NCBI RefSeq assembly: GCF_014805625.2
Contig: NW_023998417.1
Coordinates: 14,035,866 to 14,099,865, forward strand
DNA length: 64,000 bases
DNA from: Glossina fuscipes
Taxonomy: Eukaryota > Arthropoda > Insecta > Diptera > Glossinidae
Reading direction: 5' to 3'
The notes below the pieces were generated by a model, which was given only the letters and a program-made list of their open reading frames with translations, was not told the origin of the DNA and did no database searches. The stretch's first letter is position 1. Each line of letters begins with the position of its first letter. A program made the translations under genes and the position numbers. Below, piece after piece: positions 1 through 13,200 of this stretch.

Positions 1-3000
1 TCTAGTAAATTGCAATTCATTTTCAAAGCAATGGTGGTTTTGCGCTCACACACCTCGATAAGAATACGCGGAGAATATGCGAATATGTGCTGCTTACTAA
101 TGCGGAGATGTGCCCATAACTTAAAAGATAACATTATTATAATATTAGAGAGTGTTTTAGCGTTGACGGAAGATCTAGACTACTCTATCAGACATCTTTG
201 CAGGCAAAGCATAGATGAAATGCAGAATACTTATGGTATTAAAGAACTATTTGACGAAAATGCTGAGCTTCTTTTTGAAGCACATTTAACGAAAATGCCA
301 CGTATTATAAGTCGATGTGATGACAATGAACAGTTTGCCGAATTTTCGTTTGTCAAAGGCTTTTTTAATAGTCTAACGCCAAAAAGGTTGTATTCGCTGC
401 TGACTGTGCCTAGACACATGGAAATATTTTGCGCATGTCTGTTGGAAGCCCTAGCTTTGCAAATGTCTTTTGATTTTTTGGAGGATGAGGATGAATATTT
501 TTTGAACCGTATATCTTCTAATTTTGATTTTGAAAGCCACTCACAATTATGTTGGCGCAAATTTAAGAATTTAACCTCGACGCGCTGTGTTAGTATTTTA
601 CAAAGCATTTGTGGCATTTTGGGTAGAACAGAGATTTTGAATCAACTGTTAATGGACTATCTCATGGAGATGTTAACTCACAATAACGAAGCTATGAATG
701 CGATTATATTGGTGATACTTTGGTTAGGAATGGTCGAGGAAAAATCGGTTCATTCTAATAATTTGAATTTAGTTTCACAACTTATAGAAGAGTTACTGAA
801 TGATAGACATTGGTGCTTGGCTTTGGAACCGGATAATTTAGAGCATATCCGTGCTGATAAGGTTCGTGGGTAACTTAAACGAACGTTTTTCATTTTATTA
901 GGAATTTTTTCTTCAGTCAGCAAATTGGCTTGTGGACCGCACTCCTGGGCTGTACGAATCTGGGATTGAAATACGTACTCAAAACATTGATTCGGATGAT
1001 GAAGCGCAAGGTAAATAAACTTTTTTTAATTTTTTGAAGGTTAAATCAAATCGTTTCATTATGATTATTCAAAGTAGTAATAGTAGACGGACATTTGCTA
1101 TTGTCCAAGAACATTTTTTAAATTTGGCCAGCAACTTTAATATCTTCTGCGCGCATCTAGTTTTCTTGTGTTGAACCTACATATTTGACACACCAACATA
1201 TTTTGATCCAAGGACAAACGCTACGGGTCGAACCAATTTTTGGACCACATCCTACATATCGTTGTTTATTTGCAAAATCTGTTATTTGGACATAACAATG
1301 ATAGAGTATTTATTGGTTGGCGTTGTTCCGTTATAGCGTCTTTTTTTTTTTTATTTACGTTAGGGGTTTCTTCTTTTATTTAATTTTGGGCCTGCTCTCG
1401 TCTGCTCTTGTCTGCAGACGGAGATCAATATTTTGTTTTTCGGTGTAATTTTTAACAAAGGCGGATTCCGATCTCCACGTCCTGTGCGGAGCATGTTGAA
1501 GATTTTTTTAAATGCATTTCTGCTGGTAAAAAGGACGATTCCAATAGCCAACACGGATCGTTTAAATCGGTCCAGTGGTTTTTCAGTCTAGAACGGACTC
1601 ACATACGAACACTGGGTTTTGTATATATATAGACAATATTATCGTTATTATAATTAATTTAGCCAGAGAAATAAATTCAAAGACAAAAGTCTTAAGCAGT
1701 AGCATCTGATAATGAGCAATAAAACCTAAATATATGGAAACTGTAAACATTGAAGGGACTCATCTAACCTAATAAAATTTTCTTCTCACTCTTTACAGAA
1801 AGCTCTTCACACTTCGTGACTGCGACTGACGCGCAATATAATGTGCTCCATACATGTATGGTTTTAGATGCTTTAGGTCATTGCGCTTTACAATTAGGAG
1901 AAAAATTCGATATTTATATATTTCGTTCCTTGCACAAGGTTCTTATAAAAATAGGTACTTCTACTGATTAAGCCAGATAATTTTGGTTGCCTACTTTTTG
2001 TTTCTTGCTTGATTTAGCTGACAAGAATGAAATGGTTGCTCGCGCTGCTATGTTTTCTCTTATGTCAATTCAAAAAGCTCTGAAATTTCGTGATTTGACA
2101 TCATTGATAGAAATGCACATTGACTATATAGGCTACCATCTTAACATTGCATTGAAGCGGGTGAGAACAAATGCTGCAATTAGCAAATTCTTTTAAATTT
2201 TAAAACGTTCACTTATTTTACAGACGCCTAATAGCAAAGCCGCCATTGACATTATAACGGTTCTCTTACATTTTAGTTCTCGAAACTCAATACCTTATTT
2301 AGAAAATGTGTTTGACGTTATCTATGAACAATTCTCCGAATCGCAGAACAATGTAAGCTATAATGCTTACTTGAAAGTATTTAAAGCTTTTTTATCCTAT
2401 GTTAATAAGTGGTTACTGAATTGTGATTTGGAAATTGCAAAAAATTTGGAGATCCCAGGCAATAACGGGACAGATAAAGAAAATGAAGAAAATATTGCAA
2501 AATATTGGTTAAATGTGATATCGAACACATTTTCGCGGGAAACAATGCCAGATTCAGAAAATTGTAAATTAGTTGGCGACAATATCGTGTGCCCGCCGGA
2601 TCTGATCTCAGCCGACAATACGTCCAATGACAATTGCTTGCCAAAGCATTTGGAAATGGTTAAAACTATTCTATATCAAGTTGCGAAGACTTTGACGACA
2701 AATGAGCATATTTATCAAATACTGTCTTTAGATTGTCTAATAATTGGGATACCACTACTAAAAGACTATGATGATATATTACTACCATTAGTTCATTATA
2801 TGTGGAAACCATTAACGGAGAAATTTCGACAGCGAAACATGATAATTACGATACGTAGCTTGTCAGTGCTAGCCGTTCTGGCTGACAGTGCTAAAGATTT
2901 CATCACAAAACGTTCTTTAGAGTATGTATTGGCAGTTGTGTCAAATATACACATGTATGATTACCTATTTTAATTTAATTGACTTTCAGCGAAGTTATAC

Positions 3001-3442
3001 CACTCTTTAAAATATTCCTCCAAAATTCAACTGGTCACTGTGCCAAATTCCACAGCGGGTAATCATAATTTCAAGTAAAATGAAAATATACAGAAAATGC
3101 TTAACTATTCACGCATTTTTCAGTGCAACTCAGTCGTACAAAATGAAAGTGAAGCTTTTGCAAGAATTTGCTAATTTAATTATAAGCCTCAACATTGATG
3201 GTAGACATGTCAACGAGATCTCAGAAATAGTATCATTATATTTGAGCAACGAGCAGTGTCAAGATCTTCAAACCGCGGCTGTAACCTATTTCATGAAACT
3301 ACATCATTTTAATGGACCGATGATATATTTAGTTCTTTTAAAGAAGGCACATTTAAAACATTATCAAAAGAACGTTGCAACGATATTCAATGAATTTGGA
3401 TTGTATTTAAATAGGTCACAAGAAAATCAAAGTCAAGAATAA
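1..3442 (+). CDS. Tti1: TELO2-interacting protein 1 (TTI1)-like, 3' part of gene
   Basis: HEAT-repeat scaffold of the TTT (TEL2-TTI1-TTI2) co-chaperone complex, which stabilises PIKK kinases such as TOR, ATM and ATR. The 5' end lies outside the window; the first exon is open from base 1. Exons joined in frame: 1-861, 917-1010, 1799-1954, 2018-2160, 2224-2921, 2990-3058, 3124-3442. The acceptor of exon 2 could instead lie at 903, also in frame. Family-like stretches are FFNSLTPKRLYSLL in the first exon, IDYIGYHLNIALKR at the end of the fourth, and EVIPLFKIFLQ in the sixth, followed by a helical C-terminus. The protein is alpha-helical throughout with no signal peptide. The 788-base intron at 1011-1798 shows nothing I recognise. 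An AATAAA lies near 3618. Assignment rests on remembered similarity to human TTI1 and is fairly firm. Confidence 0.8.
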
Positions 3443-3957
3443 CTTCTAATTTCATGAGGCTTTTGGTCGTGTTCACTTAACGGAATTACGCATTTCGAAC
3501 AGCCGGTCGCAATGCCTAATTTGAAAATATAGTGCAGCATATAAAATGTTTTTTCTGCTCTACAGCAATACAACTTAGTACACAATTGTTCTAAATTTTG
3601 TGATTACTAAATTTTATAAATAAAGATGACCACAAACTTGCCATTAGCCTATGGAACTATCACATTCTGCTGAAGCGATAATGGAGGCGTATGCTTGTTT
3701 TTAAGTTTAAAATGAAATAAAAAGAAAAGAATAAGCTGTACATATGTAAAGAGAATTACAAACTTATCATTGGGATATAGCGAGTCTTCATATGATGGTC
3801 GGTGTCCTGCGTCTTTTGTAAACTAAAACGGAATAAAAATAAATGAATAAATGATAGATATTGAAATTGTCTTTTGGGTAGTTGGTGACAATGTCATCGC
3901 TCACGTCTTGGCAGGTATCTTCCCTTTGGGTTAGGTCCTTTATACACGCTTGACATC
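3443..3957. other. 3' flank of TTI1-like gene, no gene seen
   Basis: AT-rich sequence holding the probable 3' UTR of the TTI1-like gene, with an AATAAA near 3618, and the 3' flank of the minus-strand element that ends at 3958. No coding potential is apparent. Confidence 0.5.
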
Positions 3958-4470
3958 TTAGCTGCTCTCGGATGTATCGAGCGATCCTGTGAGCAGTCGC
4001 AGATAGCCTTCTTCTTTGTTGCAGATCTGATTTGCAATCAGATCGCCGAATACCTTCTCATTGAGGCCAAATGGTGTAAATTCTTCTTCGGCCTTCAATT
4101 TTGTAGTTCATATTATCGATCAGATAGTAGTAATCATTGGATCTGAACCCGCCTGCCCATTCTGCCACCTGCAGGTTCATTAATATTTAATGGCGCTATA
4201 GTTATGGCAGTGTAGGCTTCCAGCAGCTCGTCCATAAGTTTAGTGAAATTGGAAACTATCAGACGGGTGTCCACCGATACGAGGTCCGCCGCTAAATTCG
4301 CCTCCAAATAATTTCTGGCATTTTCCAGTTCAGCTTTGAGCTCCTTCCATGTGCTGTTGTTCAAGGAACCTCGATGAAAGACGTTCGCGAACTTTGTAAC
4401 CGCGATCACCAAGTCGCACATACTCCGCGCTCCTCCATCCGAAATCTCACTGGCAGTTCTTGCACACAAT
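3958..4470 (-). pseudogene. Unrecognised gene copy with two apparent frameshifts
   Basis: The reading starts after a good acceptor (pyrimidine-rich, ending CAG at 4471-4473). It runs through a helical segment (WKELKAELENARNYLEA, then FTKLMDELLEAY) and stops at 4134. One base off frame it continues as NDYYYLIDNMNY, and after another one-base shift at an A-run near 4110 as AEEEFTPFGLNEKVF, ending at a TAA at 3958. The shifted parts match the intact reading at 39360-39625 (DDYFVINSVDY, VEEEFVLFDQNGEIF, similar C-terminus), so they are homologous. It is either a recent pseudogene or a gene with two indel errors in the assembly. I do not recognise the family. An upstream exon with a start codon should exist but was not identified. 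Confidence 0.45.
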
Positions 4471-5259
4471 CTGCGTGTAAGAACAATAACTGATATATTT
4501 GTGCATCTATACACTTTCTCCACTCTTCATCACACATACATGCTTTACCCACAAAAAAAAAACAAAGAGTCTAAAAGAAAAATGTCGAATAATAATTAAT
4601 ACGGCGCCAAACATATGTATGCTAGTGCCGCAAATTTGAATATAACGGGTACAAAATTATTCGAAATTGCTAGCAACTAGAGACGCTAACGAGATTCCCG
4701 GGGAAACTGCGTGAATCTTAGATGGGTCTTCTTGTCAATACATGAAATATATAAAAATTGTCACTAAACGAAATAAATGCACTTAACGTCAATAAACTGT
4801 TAAAATTAGAACTTAACTTTCTTAAAATTAAGGAAGATTTTAATATACTAAATACACTATGCTCTTATTTTCGTTGAAGTTACTCCTTTATTGCTTAACA
4901 TATTAAACTTTTATTATCAAATCTTATTTAACTTATTAAATGCTATGCATTTTAAACAGAAATTTTTTTTCGTAAAATGTTTTAATACACATATTTTTTG
5001 TTTTTATTTCTTTTTGTAATTTTTTTCACTTCACACAAATTCATACAAAGAGTTGCTTTCAATAAATGTTCTCAACCATTTAACAATGGAAATATCCCGG
5101 ACAATGCAATAAAAATTTTCCCTGACCGCACAAAAAAAATATCCCCGATCATAATTATTCCAGACCCTACAGTTAAACGAAAAATATTCTTGAATAAAAG
5201 AGCTACAATCGAATTCTTCAATTGATGGAAATTTTTCTTTAATTAGTTATTACCCGAAC
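4471..5259. other. AT-rich intergenic stretch
   Basis: No convincing gene. A 75-codon reading at 4998-5225 on the plus strand begins with a hydrophobic stretch (MFLFLFVIFFTS) like a signal peptide, but nothing else supports it and the base composition matches its AT-rich surroundings. Confidence 0.4.
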
Positions 5260-5521
5260 TTATTTATCAAACGCTAAGTGTATAATGAAGAATTGAAGAA
5301 ATTTTTCGAACCGGCTTTCGACAAACTTATTGATTTTGTTGAAGCGAGATGATAATGTTCTTAGAATTCTCCTGAAGAACTTAATTTGTGACTCGACCAA
5401 CATCCAACATCCACTGCAGCAAATACATATAATGCAGAATTTTTCTATGGCTTTCGAACGTTTACTTCCAGCTGGTGGCGGCATCGGCAGCAACCAATTT
5501 CAAGTAGGTTCAGGTAGCTAG
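5260..5521 (+). pseudogene. Possible remnant of a short helical coding segment
   Basis: Two overlapping plus-strand readings make a coherent helical sequence if one frame change near 5340-5350 is allowed. The first holds LKKFFEPAFDKLIDFVEAR. The second continues as DNVLRILLKNLICDS, then MQNFSMAFERLLP, and ends GSNQFQVGSGS at 5521. No upstream exon, family match or start codon supports it. It may be a decayed gene fragment or chance. Confidence 0.2.
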
Positions 5522-7293
5522 GGTAGCGCCGACAAAATGTTTGCTTTTCAAACTATTTGTGAAAGGAATTACATTAGTGTAATAGGTTTTCTTTTTCTTA
5601 TGAAGTTTTTAGAAGACTTCCTTGTAATCTTTTCTAAGCTGTGACTCTGTTGATTGTTTGGCTTACAACTTAAAATTACAATTTTTATCTGAGCGCGTAT
5701 TACCGCCGGAGTTATATAAGTTTTCATTAATTTAGACAGAAGTCATATTTCATTGGCCTAGTCCATACTTACCCAAATTCATTTAAAAAAGTGATTTTGA
5801 GTGAAAATATAACTGTAAAAAATGTTCCGTTTATCGTAAGTTTCCAAAATAAACCACATCTAGAAGGTTAAGCAAACGTTCTTTATTTTAAATAACGAAA
5901 AAGATTCCCAAATGGTACTTTAGAAACAGTATGCTTTCTTTTTTTTCAAATTGAAAGTAATTGCCCTTCCATGTTTTGGGTGCGAATTGAGGGCGATAAT
6001 TGATTTCAAAGGTCTTTTATTTTGTTTTTTTGACAAAATGATCTGCCTGCACTGATCAGCAAAATTTGCAACAATTCTAAATTCATTGCACTAACCAACG
6101 CCCTTAATTAACTGCGTTTTTTTTAAATTTTGCTAAGCAAAGGTCGGATAACTTCTGAATTCAACCTTGGTCTCCACTCCAATTCCACCCAAGAATATTC
6201 AGGTGCACGAAGTCAATAGGAACTTTGCCATTCATATGAATCGTTTCTTAAAAAGGTTGACTCCTTTCCTTTCCTTTAATCATTTCTAGTCGTGTTTGAG
6301 ACATGCGTTCTACATCCAAATACATTAAACCCTTCACACCAGAGCTTGTAATTGTAATTTTATATAGTCTTTTTAATCAATTTTATTTATTTTTCTTCCA
6401 TTTATAAGGGTGTAACTAAACGGGATCGTTTCCTCGTTAGCGTTCTTATTGCGCTTTTCTTCTTTAAGTTTTGCTTTGCTTTTGATATTTAAAAGAGATT
6501 TGGCTTTGATTTTTAATGTTTACCAGAGATTTAGCGGAAAAAGCTATCTAACGCCTTTCAAACTTGATAGATTTACAGAGATTTGGCATTAACAGAAAAC
6601 TATTCAAAACTATTCAAACTATGAACATGTGATTAATTTCGTATTCTTTTTCACACAAATGAGGTATGATAAAAATTGAAAATTCTGTCGTCTTGTGACT
6701 AGGTATCATTTGCCCAAGAAGTAGAACATAATTTGTAGCGTTAGCAAAAATAAAATAGTTATAAACGTTTGAATGCAGTAACTGTTGTTCTTATCCTTCG
6801 GGTAATCGAAGAGGAATCTTGAATTATTATTTGTGCACGATTATTAATTGCGATTTTTATCAAAAAGAAAAAAAGTTAATTTCTGCATACACGCTGACTG
6901 ATGTTTAATGTATTTCAAATTTCCCACGCTTATTAAGGATATGTACTCCGAACCGTAATTTCAAATTTGTTTGCCTTAGCAAACAAAATTTGAAAAACTT
7001 TGTGAAACTGCAATGCTCGATATAAAAACGACTGAATACACAAAAATTTATTATGCAAACAAGTTAAACGCTACAAAAAGCGTTTCTTCATGTACGCAAA
7101 GCAAGTTTCTAAGTAATAAATAAGATATTTTTTGTATTTTTTCAACTTTTTTCTTTTTTTTTTTTACTTTTTTTCTATAGCTTAAATTTGAGTTAATAAA
7201 TTAGAGATTCCTATAGACTACGGTCTTTAAGTTAAGTTGATCACATATTTGAAATAAACATTATTATTTTTTGATGTTATTTACCAATATTGA
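5522..7293. other. Gene-free stretch downstream of the giant gene
   Basis: AT-rich sequence, probably containing the 3' UTR of the minus-strand giant gene. A minus-strand AATAAA lies near 7040, about 250 bases past the stop. No reading of note on either strand. Confidence 0.5.
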
Positions 7294-10200
7294 TTATTGA
7301 CACATTTCTTCAAAGTCTTCAATTCTTGACACACCTAACTCTTCCATTCCTGATATATTGAAGTCTTCAAAATCTTCATACAAGTTATCTAAATCTGGTT
7401 CCTCTTCGGTCTGGTCCTCCTCTAAAAATTCCTCCAAATTTCTAAGCTCAGCGGCAAATTCATCTTGTTCGGGTTCCCTTAAGAACTCCTCCCAGTTTTG
7501 CAGTTCGTCAGCCAATTCATCTTGTTCGGGTTCCTCTAAGAACTCCTCCAAGTTTTCAAGTTCGCCCGCAAATTCATCTTGTTCGGGTTCCCCTAAAATC
7601 TCCTCCAAGTCTTCAAGTTCGCCAGCAAATTCATCTTCGGTTTGTCCTAAGAATTCGTTCAAGTTTTCAAGTTCGGCAGCAAATTCATCTTCTTCCTCTT
7701 CATGTGTTTGTCGCCCTAGTCTCATAGCTTCAACCCATGCCGAATGCTCTTGTATCGCCTGTTGAGCTTGTTGTGCTTGAAGATCAGACATGGTGGGCGT
7801 TGATACGACTATTTGAGGTATATTGGATGTATGCGGCATTACACGCGGTGATCGCAGTAATAAAGGTGCGTCAATAGGGATCTTAGGAAGTATGGGTGGT
7901 TCCCGCCTACCCGGGACTTGCAAATAATCCATTTGTGGACATATTTGTGGCTGTTGTTGTGCACCTGGACTTGTTCCTAGGAACTTTTCCATTTCTTGAA
8001 ACTCAGCATCGTCTACCTCTTGCTCTTGAATTCTACGACTATCACTAAGCATTCGCTCCATTAGTAGAAACGAGTCATCCTCTGCCAGATCGTCTTCGTC
8101 ATATACAAAGTTTTCTTTTTCGGCTTCTTCCATTTGACCAGTAATTCTCTCCCAAGCCATATGCTGCATTTTCTGAAATTCGGCATCTTCTCTTTCCTTC
8201 GCCGCTTGTATGGAGGATGTAGTAGGGCTGGATACGACTACTTTAGGTAATCCGGAAATAGATTCATAAGGAGACTCTTCAATTGGGAACTTTGGAAGCT
8301 CGCGTGCTTTCGGTCCACTCGGCACTCGCAAATAGTCTATCTTCGGACATATTTGTGCGGAGCTCTGAACTGCAGCGATAGCAGAACGCGCTTTCGGTGG
8401 TTGCATTTTACTTGGTTTAGGTGGTTTAGCGATTCGGCTACCAGTTGGTATTCTTGTTGCGATTTGCGGTACGGACCGCGTTGCTTGTGGCTGAACAGCT
8501 GCTTGAGCGTTTGAATATGTTGGCACTTTTGTTTGAGTTCGCGTTAGTACTTTTGCTTGAGGGCGCTCTGTTGCTTTCGGTTGAAGTCGTGTTGGCACTT
8601 GCGCTGGTAACCGTCTTGGCGCTTGTGGCTGCGCCCGTGTTGGTATTTCTTGTGGCGGTCGTTTTGACGCTTTTGGCTGTGCCCGTGTTGGTATTTGTTG
8701 TGGCGGTCGTTTTGACACTTGTGGCTGTGCCCGTGCTGGCACTTGTTGTGGCGGCCGTTTTGGCACTTGGGGCTGCGCCCGCGTTGGTACTTGTTGGGGC
8801 GGCCGTTTTGGTACTTGTGGCTTTGCCCGTGCTGGTACTTGTTGTGGTGGCCGTTTTGCCAAAAGTGACTGCGTACGTGTTGGTACTTGTTGCGGCGGAC
8901 GCGTTGATGTTTGCGGTTGCTGCCGTGCTCCTGGACGCACCTGCGCTATTCGTGATCTTGTTCGCGCTTCTGCTTGTGCTGGCATTGATGGCAATGATGT
9001 TGTTTGGGGTTTTGGTCGTTTTGGCAATTGCCTTGTCGGACGCGGTAGTACTTGTGATTTTGTGGGTTTTCTCGGTATTTCGGCTAATGCCTTTGCTTTT
9101 TGTTGTTCTGAGGGTGGCTTGATCTTTTGGCCTGCGCGTTTTGGTTGACGTAACTTTCCAGTTGGCAATGACGGACCGTATACCGGTGGTTGTTCTTCAG
9201 GAGTAAGTACTTCAACCAGCGTTTCCATAATTTCAAGTGATCTGGAACTCGCTGACAAGACACTGGGAAATTTCTTAAGAAAAGGTGCCGCGCGACCTTC
9301 CGGGAATACTTCTTCTTGTGGAGATAACTGGCGTGGAGGTGACTTACGTACCTGTTCCTCTTCACGAGGCGAAAAAGGTGAAAGTGGGGGAGTATTAAGC
9401 TGATCTTGCAGACTCTGAAGTTCCTCTTCTATGCGGCATCGTCGAATGTCTTCTGAAGTCAAGCCAGGTGAAACGCGTGGCGGTGATGGGGAAGCCGCAA
9501 GTTGACTTTGCAGTCTTTCAACTTCTAATCTCATACGGTATCGTTGAATTTCTTCTGGGGTAACGGAAGTTGTAATAATTTGTTGAGGTGGAAGAGCAGC
9601 AAGCTGATCTTTTATGCTTTCAATATTTTCTTCTATACGTTGCATATTTTCTGGAGTAAGTAAGGAAATGGGTTGTGGAGGGACTTGAGCAGCCGCTTCT
9701 GGAGTAAGTAAGGAAATGGGTTCTAATGGTACTTGGGCGGCCGCTTCTGGGCTAAGTAAGGAAATGGGTTGCGAAAGGTCTTCAGCAGCCGCTTCTGGCG
9801 GAGAAGAAAACAGTCGACGTTGTAAAAGTTGAATTTCTCTATCAATAGGGTAATGTTGGGCTTCTTCCGGAGTAACGCGCGCTGGCAGTGCACTTGTCCT
9901 ACCCTCCATTCGCTCATATTCGGCTAACGCTACAGACTCAGGAGATAAAGGTGTCTTTAGTGGGGTGAAGTCTAATCGTCGTCTAGAGGCGGGTGGAGTA
10001 GCAATAAGGGACCTCCCGTATCTTTCTCGAATACTTCTTCTAACTCGCCGCCCTTGTGGGGCTTGAATAATTTTTTTGCGCGCAGCTAATATTTCTTGGT
10101 TTATACTGGAAACTTCAGCTAAGCATTCATCACTTTCGTACTGTCTTTGTGGCGTCAAATAATCTTCAGGAAGCTCGGGCATTTGAATAAGCTCTATTGG

Positions 10201-13200
10201 TTCTCCGTATTCACGCGGACTCGATTCATATATATATGGACAAAATTGGTATTCCAATTCCGGTGTCGGTGGTGTTTGCACGGGGCTGTACGTTGCAGCA
10301 GCTACCCCTATAGACTGTCTTTCACGTATAGCCTCGAGTCTTTCCAGAACAGGTCGAGAGGGCGTTGCTTCGCCAAAATCTATCTCAACCTGGCCTTGTT
10401 GCTCTCGTTGCTCTTGCAATTCACGTAAGTGCCTTAGCCTTTCCTCCCGCTGCTGTTGATTGATCCGATACTGCATCAATGTTTGCTCACGCCCCCCAAT
10501 TACTTCAGGGATCTTTATCTGGGGAGACGGGCGAGACGGTCTGCCAGCTGTTAATGCTGCTGCTCTAGCCATAAGCTGCTCGTATGTGGGCGAACCACGC
10601 GGTGGAGTAGGCGGTCTCGGCGGAGTAGCTGGCTTTGCTGGAGGTGGGGTGGGGCTTCTTGGTTTTATTCCAGCTAGCTTACGTGCTCGCATAACGGCAT
10701 CTACGTATTCCTTTGGCAGGGGTGCAGCCCCTGGTGCTTTTCTCGAAGGGCCTGGGACACCTCGTTTTGGCGGGACACCGTCTTTTCGCGAAGGTGGGCC
10801 TCCTTTCCTCGGAGGTGGACCTCCTTTTCTCGGAGGTGGGCCCCCTTTTTTCGGAGGCGGGGCGCCTTTTTTTGGCGCCAGATCACTTTTCTTGGATGGC
10901 GGACACACCTTTTTCGATGGCGGTGGTCCGCGCGGCTTAGCTACCCCTCTCCTTACTGGTGGCGGTCCGCCCGGTCTTCTGGAAATTGGAACTCTGCCTT
11001 TCGGTTCAGGTTGCTTAGAATGTTCTGCAACCTTTTTGGCTGTTTGCTGTTGTTGGAGTTTTTGGATCGCTTGAGCTCTCCTCACGAAAGCTGCCCTATC
11101 CTTTGGGTCTTTTGGCGGAGGAGGAACTACAACAGGCGGCGTAGGAACTTTTCGTGGTGGACATACCAAAGCTGGTTGTGGACATATAGCAGCTTGGGTT
11201 TCTGGCTGCGGCGCTACAGCAGCAGACCTCCGGGGGCTTGGCGTCCGCGCTCTAGTGGGAGTTGTTTCGAAAAGTCTAGGTAAAGATATGTCTGGCGATC
11301 TTATCGGGGAGGCTGTTCTTGGTGGAGTAATCTCAAACATTGGTGCTTCATATCCAAGCAAATCCTCATCAGGCAAATTTACAGGAAAATCAATTTGTGG
11401 CGGCGAAATTCGCGGACGTGCCTCAGCAGCAGCAGCAGCTGCTGCTCGCTGGGTTCGAACTTGTTCTTGTATTCTACTTATAATTCTAGACGGTGACTGA
11501 ACTGGTGTTTGAGGAGATCCATGTATAATTTCGCAAACTTCTTGCAGGAGACTCGGTTCTTCTACTCCTTCAAGTTCGTCTGCTTCGTCAATTTCTATTG
11601 CGAATTCCGGTCGTTCCTCTGGGAGGGGCTCCAAGGGAATTGCTCTGTAATGAACCTCCACTTCTTGAGTCTCAACTGGACTCGCAGGGCAAGGCTGAGG
11701 CGTAGCAGGCTCTTGCTCTCTTCTCTCAAGGAGTTTTTTATACCTCGCTGAAGGTGGCAAATCTAATGAGCTTTTAGGTAGGAGTCCAGGTGTTCGGGCA
11801 CGTAGTACTCTATACCTGTCAGCAGCAGTAGGAGTTAAGCGTGGAGGAGGGAGTACCTGTCCTTCCCCAGGTGGGCAAGGCAGGGGTAGCCAATTTTTCA
11901 ATGCATGTAAATATGCTTTAGTTTCTGCTGTAACAGAAACGGACGGAACTTCACCGCCATGTCTTTCTCTCAAACCTTGCAACCTTGCCATTATAGTGGT
12001 GTAACTCAGAGGAAGTGGTGGTGGCGGTGGCAAGGCCGCAATTCTGGCAGCTTCAGCAGCAGCGGCGGCTTCTTCAGCTTCTTTCCTTTTAGCTATTTCC
12101 TCAGCTTCTTTTCGTTTAGCAGCTTCCCTTGGCGAAACTTTTGCTGGAGGTGGCAACTTTGCTGCCCTTTTTTTGGGTATTATCATTCGTTTTCGTTTCA
12201 ATTCTTTTCTAGGTCTCGTTGCTTGCGGAGGGGCTGTCCATTTAGAGATAGGAACTCGCTTTTTTGGTTTTTTTGCTTCCTCTGCGGCAGCAGCAGCTGC
12301 CGCCGCCGCTACCGCCGCCGCTGCAGCTGCGGCTGCTTCTGCTTCTGCTTTAGCTTTGGCTTCCTCCTGGGCTTTAAACTCCATTATTTTGCGTGCACGT
12401 CGACATATAGCTTTATAATCTGTGGGATCTTTAGGAGGCGGTGGTATTACGATGGGGCCGGGTGGAGAGGAAAGTCGACGTCTGTAGTCTGGTGTTGGTG
12501 GTAAAGGAGGTGTAGGGGGTGGCGGAGTTGGCGCAAATATTTCAGCCAATGACACGTCTAGAGAACGCACTGGAGAAACTTGTCTAGGTGGCGTTTTCGG
12601 CGATGATCTTGGTGGTGTTTGAGCTATTAGTGGACAGATCAACTCTACCAACTGTTCTTCAGGAATACCTTCAGGTATTGGCAACGCACGTGGTGGCGTT
12701 TCTATTTCAACGAGTCGACCAATGGGAGGTTCGGGACGTCCTTCAGGTCTAAGGCCTTCTCTAACTTCCATGCGGATTTTTTCAATAATTTCTGCCGGTC
12801 TTGGTCTCTCTTCAATCTGATCCATGCTGACGTCTGCAAAATCTGGTTCTTCAGTAGCGAATACGTCTTCGCTGAAAGTAGGATCTTGAGCAGATATTTC
12901 TTTGTTTTGGTTTATTTGGCAGGTAACGTTACCGTAAAGATCTGAGGTTGTCGTTACTTGAGTAACAACCTGTTGCACCTCACCGTGACGAATTTGACAC
13001 GTTTCAATTACTTGTTCTACTATCTTATTATCGCCAAGTTCCGTTACCTGTGTGGTTTGCTTTTGTGCTGTTGTGGGAGTGGGTGATGACATTCTTATAG
13101 GACTATATTCGATTGGCTGTTGTTCTACGGGACTGGGTGGGGCTTCTGGAGTCATTGGGACATTGCGCCTTTCTAGTATTCTTCTATATCGTTCATGGGC

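Noticed and set aside
1360..1554. Minus-strand 64-codon reading in the TTI1-like intron, possible mobile-element piece
   Set aside because: No reverse transcriptase, transposase or terminal-repeat signal could be recognised.
7358..7765. Ser/Lys-rich plus-strand reading
   Set aside because: Antisense of the acidic tandem repeat at the C-terminus of the giant protein.
10460..11074. Long plus-strand readings opposite the giant gene (also 8445-9122, 11959-12504, 16094-16444)
   Set aside because: They are shadows of the repetitive, codon-biased giant exon; their Gly/Val/Ser-rich composition mirrors the Pro/Glu/Lys coding strand.
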